This document shows positions 53,361 through 62,871 of a DNA stretch of 64,000 bases, one piece after another. A program made the position numbers and the translations under genes. The notes beneath the pieces were generated by a model. The model saw nothing but the letters and a program-made list of their open reading frames with translations, was not told the DNA's origin and did no database searches. Positions within the stretch are counted from its first letter, which is position 1, and every line of letters starts with the position of its first letter. This DNA is from Bifidobacterium amazonense (GTDB lineage: Bacteria > Actinomycetota > Actinomycetes > Actinomycetales > Bifidobacteriaceae). Location of the stretch: positions 100,650 to 164,649 of the forward strand of contig NZ_JAFEJT020000001.1 of NCBI RefSeq assembly GCF_018555435.2, in the 5' to 3' direction.

Positions 53361-53681
53361 TTATTCCACTCGGTAATGTCCTGTGTATCCGACTCGGTCG
53401 ATATCATCTTGAATCGCACGGGATTGATAATTCATAGGCATCCATGGCCCTCGTCTATATACATTGGGATCACGCGGCATGGGTTTGTAATATCCCCATA
53501 CCTCGTGTTGAGCCTCGCATCCTCGTGTCGTTGTTTGCGCATACAAACTAGTAGCTAATCCCCCGCAAGGTGCTTGACTGCTCGCTTTCGCGGAATGCGC
53601 TGTCGAAATCATCATACTGATTATTACTACTGCTATTATCGGGATGACAATACCTTTTTTCATCATATTTATTGTATTCAT
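53361..53681 (-). CDS. Small two-cysteine secreted protein 2
   Basis: This 106-residue protein has a Sec signal peptide (IVIPIIAVVIISMMISTAHS, cleavage probably after AKA) and a mature part of about 70 residues. Shared with its paralogue are APC.G, a second Cys 16 residues on, AQHEVWGYYKPMP, GPWMP and VGYTGHYRV. The two conserved cysteines could form one disulfide. AAAGGA lies 7 nt before ATG 53681. The gene is AT-rich compared with its surroundings, a sign of transfer. It is bacteriocin-like in size and export but lacks the known lactococcin-972 pattern. Function unknown. Confidence 0.72.
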   Translation of the reverse strand: MNTINMMKKGIVIPIIAVVIISMMISTAHSAKASSQAPCGGLATSLYAQTTTRGCEAQHEVWGYYKPMPRDPNVYRRGPWMPMNYQSRAIQDDIDRVGYTGHYRVE

Positions 53682-53765
53682 AGCTCATCCTTTGAGTGAT
53701 GATTTGTCTTAGCGATAGATTTTTATAAAGAGTAGCAATGCATCCATGTTTTTGCTGTTCAAGAC

Positions 53766-54398
53766 TTACTGCATTGGAGCTACGGAGCATTGCTGGAATG
53801 TTTGAGCTTGTTGTGGATCGTAGTCGGGGTTTTCGGGATCTTTGTACTTGTCGAACAACTTGTCGCTCAAACTAGTGTCGCCACTCTTCATAGAGTCCCA
53901 GTACTCGTCGAATGTAACCGACCTGTCGACGAGGCCCTTGCGTTGAAGACAATCAAAGATCGGTTCGCTGGGATTTTTATGTTCGGGGTTGTTGCGTATC
54001 TGCCGTGCGAGTTCCAACAATGGGTCGAATCCGGTGGACTTGCCGCACTTTTCCTTGGCCTGATTGGATTCCTGTCCGGTCGCGTTCCGTGTCCGCTCGG
54101 TGCTGTTGACTGCTTCTCCGCCGTCGCCTTTGTCGATGTAGATCCATTCGTAGCCGAGGTCGGCCATGCACTGGGTCATATCGGATTCGATCTGGGCCTG
54201 TTCGGCGTCGTCGATGACCCCGTCCTCAAGCACTTTGCGCACGGTCTCGTTATCGGACTCGTCACGTACCTGTTTCAGGGAAGCGCCCCACGGGCCGGAA
54301 AACGGATCAGCCTGACCGCTCGTCGACTGCGTGGCGCAGCCAGGGCACCCTAACACCAGCACAGGCAGCAACAGTGCTATCACTCGTTTAAGTCTCAT
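53766..54398 (-). CDS. Four-cysteine lipoprotein A (paralogue of 52644-53270)
   Basis: This 210-residue lipoprotein starts MRLKRVIALLLPVLVLGC and shares with lipoprotein B the first ~95 residues exactly, apart from the first few. It also keeps the four cysteines (DMTQC, EKCGKS, FDCLQRKG, FQQCSVAP). The C-terminal region (SVTFDEYWDSMKSGDTSLSD) differs from B. AAGGA lies 6 nt before ATG 54398; ATG 54401 is also possible. It lies directly after small secreted protein 1 (54487-54819), the same order as in the second cassette. It is probably anchored on the outer face of the membrane. Confidence 0.78.
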   Translation of the reverse strand: MRLKRVIALLLPVLVLGCPGCATQSTSGQADPFSGPWGASLKQVRDESDNETVRKVLEDGVIDDAEQAQIESDMTQCMADLGYEWIYIDKGDGGEAVNSTERTRNATGQESNQAKEKCGKSTGFDPLLELARQIRNNPEHKNPSEPIFDCLQRKGLVDRSVTFDEYWDSMKSGDTSLSDKLFDKYKDPENPDYDPQQAQTFQQCSVAPMQ

Positions 54399-54486
54399 CA
54401 TTATTCCTTGCTGCAATCGATTGGCGGGTACGACTGTCGATCCGCTCCAGACAAGATAGCGGACCGACAGTCACCTTTGCTGACTA

Positions 54487-54819
54487 TTACATGTACACTT
54501 TGTAGGTTCCCGTGTATCCGACGACATCAACGTCAGTCCGATCCGCTGCGGATCGGAAACCGGCGGGCATCCAAGCACCATAACGATGAACTGTGCCGCC
54601 CTGCGTTGGATTAGGTTTATAAAGGCCCCAAACGTGGTGCTGCGCTTGACAATACCATGTCGTTGCTTCCGCGTAGTAGCCATTAGCAACCCCATTACAG
54701 GGTGCCGCTCCGTATGAAATTGTTTCCGAAGCCTGTGCCAATGTAAATCCAGATCCGATTATAAGAACGGACAACCCGGCCGCAATAACGCCGGTAGTAA
54801 TTTTTTGTAGCATTTTCAT
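54487..54819 (-). CDS. Small two-cysteine secreted protein 1
   Basis: This protein of about 110 residues has a Sec signal (VIAAGLSVLIIGSGFTLAQA) with likely cleavage after AQA. The mature domain (~76 aa) reads YGAAPCNGVANGYYAEATTW, YCQAQHHVWGLYKPNPTQGG, then RYGAWMPAG and VVGYTGTYKV. The pattern APC.G...YA..TT..C.AQH.VWG.YKP.P...G.WMP...VGYTG.Y.V is shared with secreted protein 2. GAGGAAA lies about 7 nt before ATG 54819, so I use that start rather than ATG 54834. It is the first gene of the minus-strand five-gene run. Confidence 0.72.
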   Translation of the reverse strand: MKMLQKITTGVIAAGLSVLIIGSGFTLAQASETISYGAAPCNGVANGYYAEATTWYCQAQHHVWGLYKPNPTQGGTVHRYGAWMPAGFRSAADRTDVDVVGYTGTYKVYM

Positions 54820-55082
54820 GGATATTTTCCTCATCGTTGAGTGATTTATTACTGTTTATTAGATAATGAAACATCCAGACAAGAGCAGTATTGCACTTGG
54901 AGTTATAGTTCGTATCTGCACAACAATACGAAACCGGCCCCCATTCCCTCCGGTAAAAAAGAAGTCTATCCTCTTTCTTATCGACACGCAAGGCACGTCA
55001 TGGCGTTCGTTGGCATAGTATGGAAGAACTGGTGCGGAATGGGCCGTGCCGGGACGATGTGGTGGTGTGGTGAGGGGGTGTC
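54820..55082. promoter_or_regulatory. Divergent promoter region of the secreted-protein locus and its transporter
   Basis: This 263-bp AT-rich stretch separates the five-gene minus-strand run from the plus-strand transporter operon. For the plus strand, TAGTAT at 55016-55021 is a candidate -10. For the minus strand, TTGTCT and TAATAA spaced 15 nt, reading from about 54890 toward 54860, are candidates. An inverted repeat CGTAT...ATACG lies at about 54911-54930. Sharing one region suggests the two units are regulated together. Confidence 0.45.
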
Positions 55083-56231
55083 ATGGGATTTCGTATAGGC
55101 AAGCGGCGTAGCGGCGGTGCGCCGGTGGCGGTGTCCGTGATGGTGCTGATAGGACTGGTGCTGGCCTCGTGCGGTGTGGCGGGAGGATTCCTGCTGACGA
55201 AAAGCATGATCCCGCCCACGCTGGTGTCGACAGCGAAGGGCGGGACCGTCAAGCCCGTGTCAAGCCGGTACGATGATGTGCGCAACGCGACGGTGACGGT
55301 TTCGTCGGGTGCAGGACAGTCCGTAACGTCCGTCGGAGCGGGCACGGTCACCAGCAGCTCGTGTACGCCCGGCATGACCGTGCGATCCGGTTCGAGCCTG
55401 TATGCGATCGACGAGGTCGGCCAGTTGATGCTGCACACCGATGTGCCGATGTACCGCATGCTTGAATCTGGCATGAGCGGTCGCGACGCGGCGGCGCTGA
55501 ACGCCGAGCTGATCCGGCTCGGCTATGCCGCTCCCAACACCGATACGATGACGTGGGACACGATCGTCGCATACAACGCGCTCGTCCAATCGGTCGGTGC
55601 CAAACCGCTCACCAAGGACACCGGATGGGCGATCGGACCGGCGAACTTCGTGTGGCTCAGCCAGACGTCCGCTCCCATAGCCGCATGCACGGCGAAGGTC
55701 GGGCAGAGCGTCACGTCCGGCACGGAGCTGTTCTCCACCGGTTCGACGCCGACCAGCGCTGCGGTGAGCCTGCCGAACACGCAGGTGGTAGCCGGCGACC
55801 GCGTGATCGTCGTGGGCGACAAAAGATTCGACATGCCCGCCGACGTGACGGAGATCACCGACAAGGGCGAGTTGGACGCGATCATGTCAAGCAATGAGTA
55901 TCTTGTGGCGAAAACGCAGGCGGGCATGGCCACCGGCGACGGCACGGCTTCCAACGGCATGTCGGATGCGACGGGCGGCTCGGGCGGCGCGGCGGGATCA
56001 TTGTCGGTCACGTTCACCTGGGTGCTGAAAACGCCGCTCGACGTGTGGGAGGTGCCGCCGTCCGCCCTGTATAACGTGACCGGCGACACGGGTTGCGTCG
56101 CATCCGACGGCAAGCCGATGCCGGTGACGATCATCGCGTCCGAACTGGGCAAGACGAAGATCACCGTGGACACGGACTCGCTCGGCCGCATCGACATCGC
56201 GCCCGGCGACGACGCGACGCCATGCAGGTGA
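55083..56231 (+). CDS. Membrane-anchored adaptor with a peptidoglycan-binding-like domain
   Basis: This 382-residue exported protein has a basic N-terminus and one hydrophobic segment (VAVSVMVLIGLVLASCGVAG) that is either a membrane anchor or a lipoprotein signal (LASC). A PG_binding_1-like helical repeat (RDAAALNAELIRLGYAAPNT) lies near residues 138-157. The flanks resemble barrel-sandwich regions of MacA/HlyD-type adaptors (GMTVRSGSSLYAI, VAGDRVIVVGDKRFDMPADV). In actinobacteria such proteins precede an ABC ATPase and an FtsX-like permease, as here. It is the first gene of that operon and divergent from the secreted-protein genes. Confidence 0.78.
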   Translation: MGFRIGKRRSGGAPVAVSVMVLIGLVLASCGVAGGFLLTKSMIPPTLVSTAKGGTVKPVSSRYDDVRNATVTVSSGAGQSVTSVGAGTVTSSSCTPGMTVRSGSSLYAIDEVGQLMLHTDVPMYRMLESGMSGRDAAALNAELIRLGYAAPNTDTMTWDTIVAYNALVQSVGAKPLTKDTGWAIGPANFVWLSQTSAPIAACTAKVGQSVTSGTELFSTGSTPTSAAVSLPNTQVVAGDRVIVVGDKRFDMPADVTEITDKGELDAIMSSNEYLVAKTQAGMATGDGTASNGMSDATGGSGGAAGSLSVTFTWVLKTPLDVWEVPPSALYNVTGDTGCVASDGKPMPVTIIASELGKTKITVDTDSLGRIDIAPGDDATPCR

Positions 56232-56236
56232 CCGCC

Positions 56237-56845
56237 ATGGGACCCGTAGTGGAGCTGAAGAACGTGGGACACGCGTTCGGGGAGGGAACCCGCCTGTTCC
56301 GGGGAATCACGCTGACCTTGCTACCGGAGCGCGTGTATGCGCTGGTCGGCCCGTCCGGCTCGGGCAAAAGCACGCTGCTGTCGATCATCGCAGGCTGGCA
56401 GACACCCAGCGAAGGCGAGGTCGTACGCCGGGACATCGGCAAGATCAGCTGGGTGTTCCAGAATCCGATCGGCGTGGCCCGGCGCACTGCGCTCGACCAT
56501 GTCATGCTGCCGTATCTGGGACAGGGATACGCGACCGGCGACGCCGAACGCATGGCCCGCGAACAACTGGAACGGTTCGGACTGGCCGATTCCGCCGGCA
56601 AACGGTTCGGAGAACTGTCCGGCGGCGAAGCACAACGGCTGATGCTGGCTCGCGGCGTCGCGACGAACGCGGACCTGCTGCTGGTCGACGAGCCGACCGC
56701 ACAGCTCGACATGCGCACCGCCGACGCGGTCGACCAATACCTGGGCGCGTTGTCACGATCCGGCATGATCGTGGTCGTCGCCACGCATGACCATCGCACG
56801 CGCGACGCGGCCAGCGACGTCATCGACCTCGAACACTACCAGTAG
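56237..56845 (+). CDS. ABC transporter ATPase (MacB/LolD-like)
   Basis: This 202-residue ATPase has Walker A GPSGSGKST near residue 37, the Q-loop WVFQNPIGV, signature LSGGEAQRLMLARG, Walker B LLLVDEPTAQLD and the switch His in VVATHDHRT. I start it at ATG 56237 because AGGTGA lies 5 nt upstream; ATG 56222 overlapping the adaptor stop is also possible. It drives the permease encoded 10 bp downstream. Confidence 0.9.
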   Translation: MGPVVELKNVGHAFGEGTRLFRGITLTLLPERVYALVGPSGSGKSTLLSIIAGWQTPSEGEVVRRDIGKISWVFQNPIGVARRTALDHVMLPYLGQGYATGDAERMAREQLERFGLADSAGKRFGELSGGEAQRLMLARGVATNADLLLVDEPTAQLDMRTADAVDQYLGALSRSGMIVVVATHDHRTRDAASDVIDLEHYQ

Positions 56846-56855
56846 GGAGACCGGC

Positions 56856-57989
56856 ATGACGCAGCACAGGCAGCATGACGAACCCCGACCGCCACGGCAG
56901 GTCGCCCGTGTCAGGGCGCGCATCGCCATGCGCGAGGCGTGGCGCAGCATCATCTCCGGCACCAGCCATACGCTTGCGGCCACGCTGGCGCTGGCCCTCG
57001 GCATCGCGCTCCTGTTCGGCATGGATCTCGCCCAGACCGATCGACTCATCGGCGAGGCGGACTCGTACGCGCAATCCGGCGCGGCCACGTACACGATCAC
57101 GCTGCAGCACGGCATCGACGGCGCCGCATGCGAGGGACTTGTCGGCGTCAACGGCGTGCAGGCGGCCGGCGCGCTGCGTCAGGCGAGCCGCAAGATCACG
57201 TTCGCGACGCTGCCGTCCACCGGCATCCCCACCTATGAGACGACGCCGAACGCGGTCAGTCTGTTCTCGCCCGCGCTTGCCGACGACGGGAACGGCATGG
57301 GCGTCATCCTGTCGTCGGACGTGGCGGACACGCTCGGCGCGCGGGCCGGACAGACGGTCGCGTTGAAGGGCGGGGGAAACGCGCGCGTGCGCGGCGTCTA
57401 CGATTATCCGGACGACGGGCGCGACGGCCAGTATTCGTACGCCGTGCTCGAACCGGTCAACTCCACGAGGCCGTTCGACGTGTGCATGGTGCGCACATGG
57501 CCCGTGCCGGACGATATCGATACGCTCGTGTATCTCACCGCGACCATCACCAGTAAGGAGCAGCGTCCGCAGATCAGCCAGCTCAACACGCGATTCGGCA
57601 GCACGCCGCCCTCGGCGAGCCGGTTCGACGAGCGGCTCACGGCGTTCGCCCCGTGGGTCATGCTCGTGGTCGCGTTCGCGCTCGGCTTCGTGATGATCCG
57701 CATGCGCAGGCTCGAATTCGCGTCCGCGCTGCACGCGGGGCTGCCCAAAGGCGTGCTTGTCCTGCAGGTGCTGCTGGAGCTGTTGGCGGCGGCGATTCTG
57801 GCGGTGCTGCTGTGCTCCCCGCTGTTCGCATGGGTGTGGCTGACCGGAAACCCCGCGAACATGGCGGCGTTGTACAACACGTTCCTGCGCGTGCCCGTCG
57901 CCGGGTTCGCCGGGCTTCTGCTCGGCGGGTTCGCCGCGATCCTGCTCACGCGCGAACGCCAACTCTTCGCCTACTTCAAAAACCGGTAG
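56856..57989 (+). CDS. FtsX-like ABC permease
   Basis: This 377-residue permease has the MacB/FtsX layout: a first helix (SHTLAATLALALGIALLFGM), a large extracytoplasmic domain (residues ~60-270), then three C-terminal helices (APWVMLVVAFALGFVMIRM; LVLQVLLELLAAAILAVLLC; AGFAGLLLGGFAAILL). GGGAG lies 7 nt before ATG 56856. With the upstream ATPase and adaptor it forms a tripartite mechanotransmission-type transporter. Such systems export peptides or protect against cell-envelope-active peptides, so a link to the adjacent secreted proteins is plausible but inferred. Confidence 0.85.
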   Translation: MTQHRQHDEPRPPRQVARVRARIAMREAWRSIISGTSHTLAATLALALGIALLFGMDLAQTDRLIGEADSYAQSGAATYTITLQHGIDGAACEGLVGVNGVQAAGALRQASRKITFATLPSTGIPTYETTPNAVSLFSPALADDGNGMGVILSSDVADTLGARAGQTVALKGGGNARVRGVYDYPDDGRDGQYSYAVLEPVNSTRPFDVCMVRTWPVPDDIDTLVYLTATITSKEQRPQISQLNTRFGSTPPSASRFDERLTAFAPWVMLVVAFALGFVMIRMRRLEFASALHAGLPKGVLVLQVLLELLAAAILAVLLCSPLFAWVWLTGNPANMAALYNTFLRVPVAGFAGLLLGGFAAILLTRERQLFAYFKNR

Positions 57990-57992
57990 ATG

Positions 57993-58018
57993 GAATCGCG
58001 CTGTGCGCGATGCTGTTT
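57993..58018 (+). repeat. Solo copy of the MITE-end repeat
   Basis: This sequence, starting GGAATCGCGCTGTG and ending GATGCTGTT, matches the terminal repeats at 44136 and 44333-44361. Its core ATCGCGC-TGT-GCGCGAT is a short palindrome. It fills the 27-bp gap between two convergent permease genes and touches the stop codon of the minus-strand one, so it may also work as a terminator hairpin. Confidence 0.75.
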
Positions 58019-60925
58019 AATCGGTGGCGACGGCGTCGAGGACGGGGACCTTGAGCGCGCGACGGGCCGGCGGCAGGGCGGCGATGATGCCGACGGCGAT
58101 CGAGCACAGCAGGAACGCGCCGAGCTGACCCCACGGGATCGACAGCTTCTCCAGACCGTTCGACTCGTACACCTGCCGGATCACCACGCCCGCGGCCGTG
58201 CCGACCACCACGCCGATCAGCGTGCCGAGCACGGCGATCATCGACGCCTCGATCGCCAGCATGCCACGCACCTGACCGTTCGACGTGCCGATCGCGCGCA
58301 GCAGGCCGAGTTCGCGCGTACGCTCCGAGACACTCAACGCGAGCGTGTTCACGATGCCGAACACCGCGATCACGATCGACAGGGCGAGCAGCGCGTACAG
58401 GATGATGAGGATCTGGTCGACCATCGAACTCATCGTCGACTTGAACTCCTCGCGATCCTGCACGTTGACCACGTAATACGGCTTCACCGCGTTCACCAGA
58501 CGCTTCTTGAGCGCGGCGAGATCCTCGCCGTCCTTCGCGTTGACGAACAGCATGATCGTGAACATCGTGTAGTCGTTGGCGATCTTGCCCGCCAGCGCAT
58601 CGTTCATGAGCACCATCGAGCGGTACACCGAGTTCTCGATGATCGCGCCGATCCTCGCCTTGACGTGCGTTTCCAAGGTCTTCGTCTTGACCAGTGTGGA
58701 CGGGTCGACGTTCTTCGCCTCCTCGGCCGCCTTCGTCGCCTCGTCGACCTTGGCCTGCGCGCCGGCCGCGTCGCCCGCGGCCATGAGCCGCTGCGCCTCG
58801 GCCTGCAATGCGGCGATGTTGTTCTGCACCTGCTGCTGATAGTCGGCCTGCGCCTTGGCCGTCGCCTCCTTGTCGACGACGACCTGCCGGCCGTTGACGG
58901 TGACCGTGTCGCCAACCTTCCAGCCATTGTCCTTGGCGACCGTGATGCCGACGACCAGTTCGCCGCCGCGCAGCGCCTTGTCCGCGTCGCCGGAGTTCGT
59001 GACCGGCGCGAACACGTCGGTGAACAGCGACGGCTGTTCGGCGAACGTCATCGCCGTGGTCTTGTCGTCGCCGGAACCGTAGGTCACGCCGAGCAGCATG
59101 CGCGAACGCGACACGGACCCCACACCCTTCGTCTTCTCGATCGCCGTGACCGCGTCATCGGGAATGCGCCCGTTCGACGCGGACATGGCCGAAAAGTCCG
59201 ACGTGAGCCCCGAGTCGACGATGCCGGCCACCGACGCCTTCGCCGACGAGGCGACCACCGACAGGCAGCTGACGATCGCGACGCCCACGAACAGCGCGGC
59301 GGCCGTGTTCGCCGTACGCCGCTTGCCGCGCGACAGGTTGCGCGTCGCAAGACGCCCGGTCACGGTGAACACGTGCGCGGGAATCCAGCCGAGCACCGCG
59401 CCGGCCGGTCCCACCAGCGCGGGGGAGAGCACGATCACGCCGATCACGACCAGTCCGGCGCCCACGCCAAGCGGCCAGCCGGTGCCAAGCGACGTACCCC
59501 AGTCGTTAAGCAAGCCCCACGGCGAGATCGCGACCGTATCGTCGGCCTTCGCCAGCGCGATGCGCCAGCAGAACAGCCACGAGACCACGCCGCACGCGAT
59601 CATGAGCAGTCCGGCCAGACCACGTGGCCACACCGGCTTTTCGGGATTCACCGTCTCGTTCATCGCCTGGATCGGCGGGGCCATCGCCGCGCGCCGGGCG
59701 GGCAGCGCCGCGCCGACCAACGTGACGAACACACCCACGAGCAGACCGACCAGCATGTCCGAAGGGCTCGGATCCACCGCGCCCGACATCGGCATGCCCA
59801 TATGGCCCATGCCGGCCACGATGAGCCGCACCATGCCCCAGCCGAGCCCGATGCCGCACACGGAGCCGGTCAGACCGAGCACGATCGCCTGCACGATCAC
59901 CGTGGAGAACACCTGCGCGGGGGAGGCACCGACCGAACGTAGCAGCGCATAGCCGCGCATCGACTCGCGCACGATCATCGAGAACGTGTTCGCGATGATG
60001 AACGAGCCGACGAACAGTGCGATCACCGCGAAGATCAGGATCAACGGCTGGATGAAGCCGAGCGCCTTCTTGGTGGCCGCCGCGCTGTCGTCGCGCACGC
60101 TTTGGCCGGTGACCGCGCGCGCCTTCGAGTCGGACGGCAGCGCCTTGGCGATGCGGTCGGCGAGCGTCTGCTGCTGGGTGACGGTCAGCGGCTTGCCATC
60201 GTTGGCGGAGCCGTACACGCCGATGTTGCGCACCATGCCGACCTGTCCGGTCTCCTGCTGGAAGTAGTCCTTGGCGACGCTCGGCGCGAGTCCGATGATG
60301 ATCGAACCGGCCTGGCTGGAGTCGGTGTCGAAGATGCCGACGACCTTCACGTCCACGGCGCCGTCCGGATAGACGAGCTTGGTGGTGTCGCCGACCTTGA
60401 GCCCGGCCGTGTCGGCTGCGAACGAATGCAATGCGACTTCGCCCTTCGTCTTCGCCCAGCGGCCTTCGGTAAGCGTGGCGGAGCGCCACGTTCCCTTGGC
60501 CAGGCCGAGCGCCACCGTGGGCGCGCCCGTGGTGGATACCGCGTTGCCGTCCTTGCCGACGAGCACGATGCCGGAGACCGAGTATGTGATCGAGACGGTG
60601 TCGACGCCCTTCACCTTGGCGATGGTGTCGGCCAGCGATTCGTCGATGCGGTTGTACGACTTCGACTCGTCGGACGACGATGTTGATGATGACGACGTCG
60701 ATGACGATGACGCGGACGACATGGACGTGTCGTCCTGCTGTTCCTCGCTGCCGCGCACGTACACGTCGGCGTCCGAGTTCGACGCGAGCATCTGGTCGAC
60801 CTGGCTGCTCATCATCTCGCGGAAGCAGAACGAGCCGACCACGAACGACACGCCGAGCGCGATCGCGATGATCGACATGACGAACCTGCCGAAATGGGCG
60901 CGCGCGTCGCGCAAGCCGATGCGGA

Positions 60926-60929
<4 letters not shown>
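58017..60929 (-). CDS. Large FtsX/MacB-type ABC permease
   Basis: This 970-residue permease carries two FtsX modules: a first helix at FGRFVMSIIAIALGVSFVVG, a large external domain, three helices (LILIFAVIALFVGSFIIANT onward), a central linker, then a repeat of the same plan with the last helices at the C-terminus (IVIAVFGIVNTLALSVSERT, MIAVLGTLIGVVVGTAAGVV). A Ser-rich stretch (about residues 65-90) lies in the first external domain and a coiled coil (AAEEAKNVDPS region) in the second. Its start overlaps the stop of the ATPase gene (ATGA). The substrate is unknown. Confidence 0.88.
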
Positions 60930-61831
<902 letters not shown>

Positions 61832-61917
61832 TGCCGCCTCGTTTCCCTCGTTTCGGTATATGCACAGTCTATCGGCGGTCGGGTAGCATGAACATCGGTG
61901 CATGCAAGGAGGACATG

Positions 61918-62826
61918 ATGGCTTTCGACGACGCGTTGGACGGGTTTCTGGCCTATCTCAAGGCGAACCGCGGGCTGAGCGCCAATACGCTGAAAGCGTA
62001 CCGTTCCGATCTCGGCGCATGCCTGGACTGGCTGGCTGCGCATGACTGTGGGGAACTGCCCGCGATCACGACCGACGATCTGCGCGAATGGATGGCCGAG
62101 GCCTCGCGTACGCACGCGCGTTCGAGCATGGCGCGCAAGGTCGTGGCGATGCGTGGCTTCTTCGCCTGGGCGCACGAGCGCAACCTGATGCCGGCCGATC
62201 CGGCGGCCGTGCTGCTCACGCCGAAGATCCCGAACACGCTGCCCGCCGTGCTCACCGAAGCGCAGGCCGAACGGCTCATGGACGACACGGACGCGCGCCG
62301 TGACGACGATCCGGCGAAGGAGGCGATCGACCTGCGCGACGCGGCGATCATGGAAACGCTGTACGCCACCGGCATCCGCGTCGCCGAACTCGTCGGACTC
62401 GACATTGCGGACGTGGATTTCTCCAATCGCACGCTCAAGGTCACGGGCAAGGGCAACAAGCAGCGCGTCGTGCCGTTTGGTGCGCCCGCCGCCGCGGCCC
62501 TGAACGCATGGCTGGAACGCGGCCGTCCGCAGGTCCTCGCCGCAGCAGGCGAACGGGCGCTGTTCCTCGGCGCGCGCGGCAAACGCATCGACCAGCGGGT
62601 CGTGCGCGGCATCGTGCACCGGCTCGCACGCGAGGCCGGCGTGCCCGACGTCAGCCCGCACGCGCTGCGCCACAGCGCCGCCACGCATCTGCTCGACGGG
62701 GGAGCGGACCTGCGCGAGGTGCAGGAGATGCTCGGCCATTCGTCGCTCAAAACCACGCAGCGGTACACGCACGTGTCCATCGAACAGCTCAAGTCGCGCT
62801 ACGCGCAGGCCTTCCCCCGCGCTTAG
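61918..62826 (+). CDS. xerC: Tyrosine recombinase XerC
   Basis: This 302-residue recombinase has the N-terminal SAM-like domain (FLAYLKANRGLSANTLKAYR) and the catalytic set Arg (ATGIRVAELVG), Lys (TGKGNKQRVVPFG), His-x-x-Arg (SPHALRHSAATHL), His (MLGHSSLKT) and Tyr (TQRYTHVSIEQ). The DQRVVRGIV segment fits XerC better than XerD, making it the likely partner of the XerD at 40367. The start is ATG 61918 with AAGGAGG 5 nt upstream; ATG 61915 is too close. It is divergent from the ABC ATPase gene. Confidence 0.9.
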   Translation: MAFDDALDGFLAYLKANRGLSANTLKAYRSDLGACLDWLAAHDCGELPAITTDDLREWMAEASRTHARSSMARKVVAMRGFFAWAHERNLMPADPAAVLLTPKIPNTLPAVLTEAQAERLMDDTDARRDDDPAKEAIDLRDAAIMETLYATGIRVAELVGLDIADVDFSNRTLKVTGKGNKQRVVPFGAPAAAALNAWLERGRPQVLAAAGERALFLGARGKRIDQRVVRGIVHRLAREAGVPDVSPHALRHSAATHLLDGGADLREVQEMLGHSSLKTTQRYTHVSIEQLKSRYAQAFPRA

Positions 62827-62871
62827 CCGCGCATAGTCACGCATAACCGTGCATGGGCTACGATGGGGGCC

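Noticed and set aside
53361..54819. Assigning the two small secreted proteins to the lactococcin-972 bacteriocin family
   Set aside because: Size, signal peptide and nearby ABC genes fit, but the conserved cysteines and the AQH.VWG.YKP and VGYTG motifs do not match the lactococcin-972 pattern I know, and the typical bacteriocin-associated membrane protein is absent.
57990..59942. 650-residue plus-strand ORF opposite the large permease
   Set aside because: The composition (Arg, His, Asp, Gln rich) is typical of a reverse-frame shadow, and the minus-strand permease is well supported.
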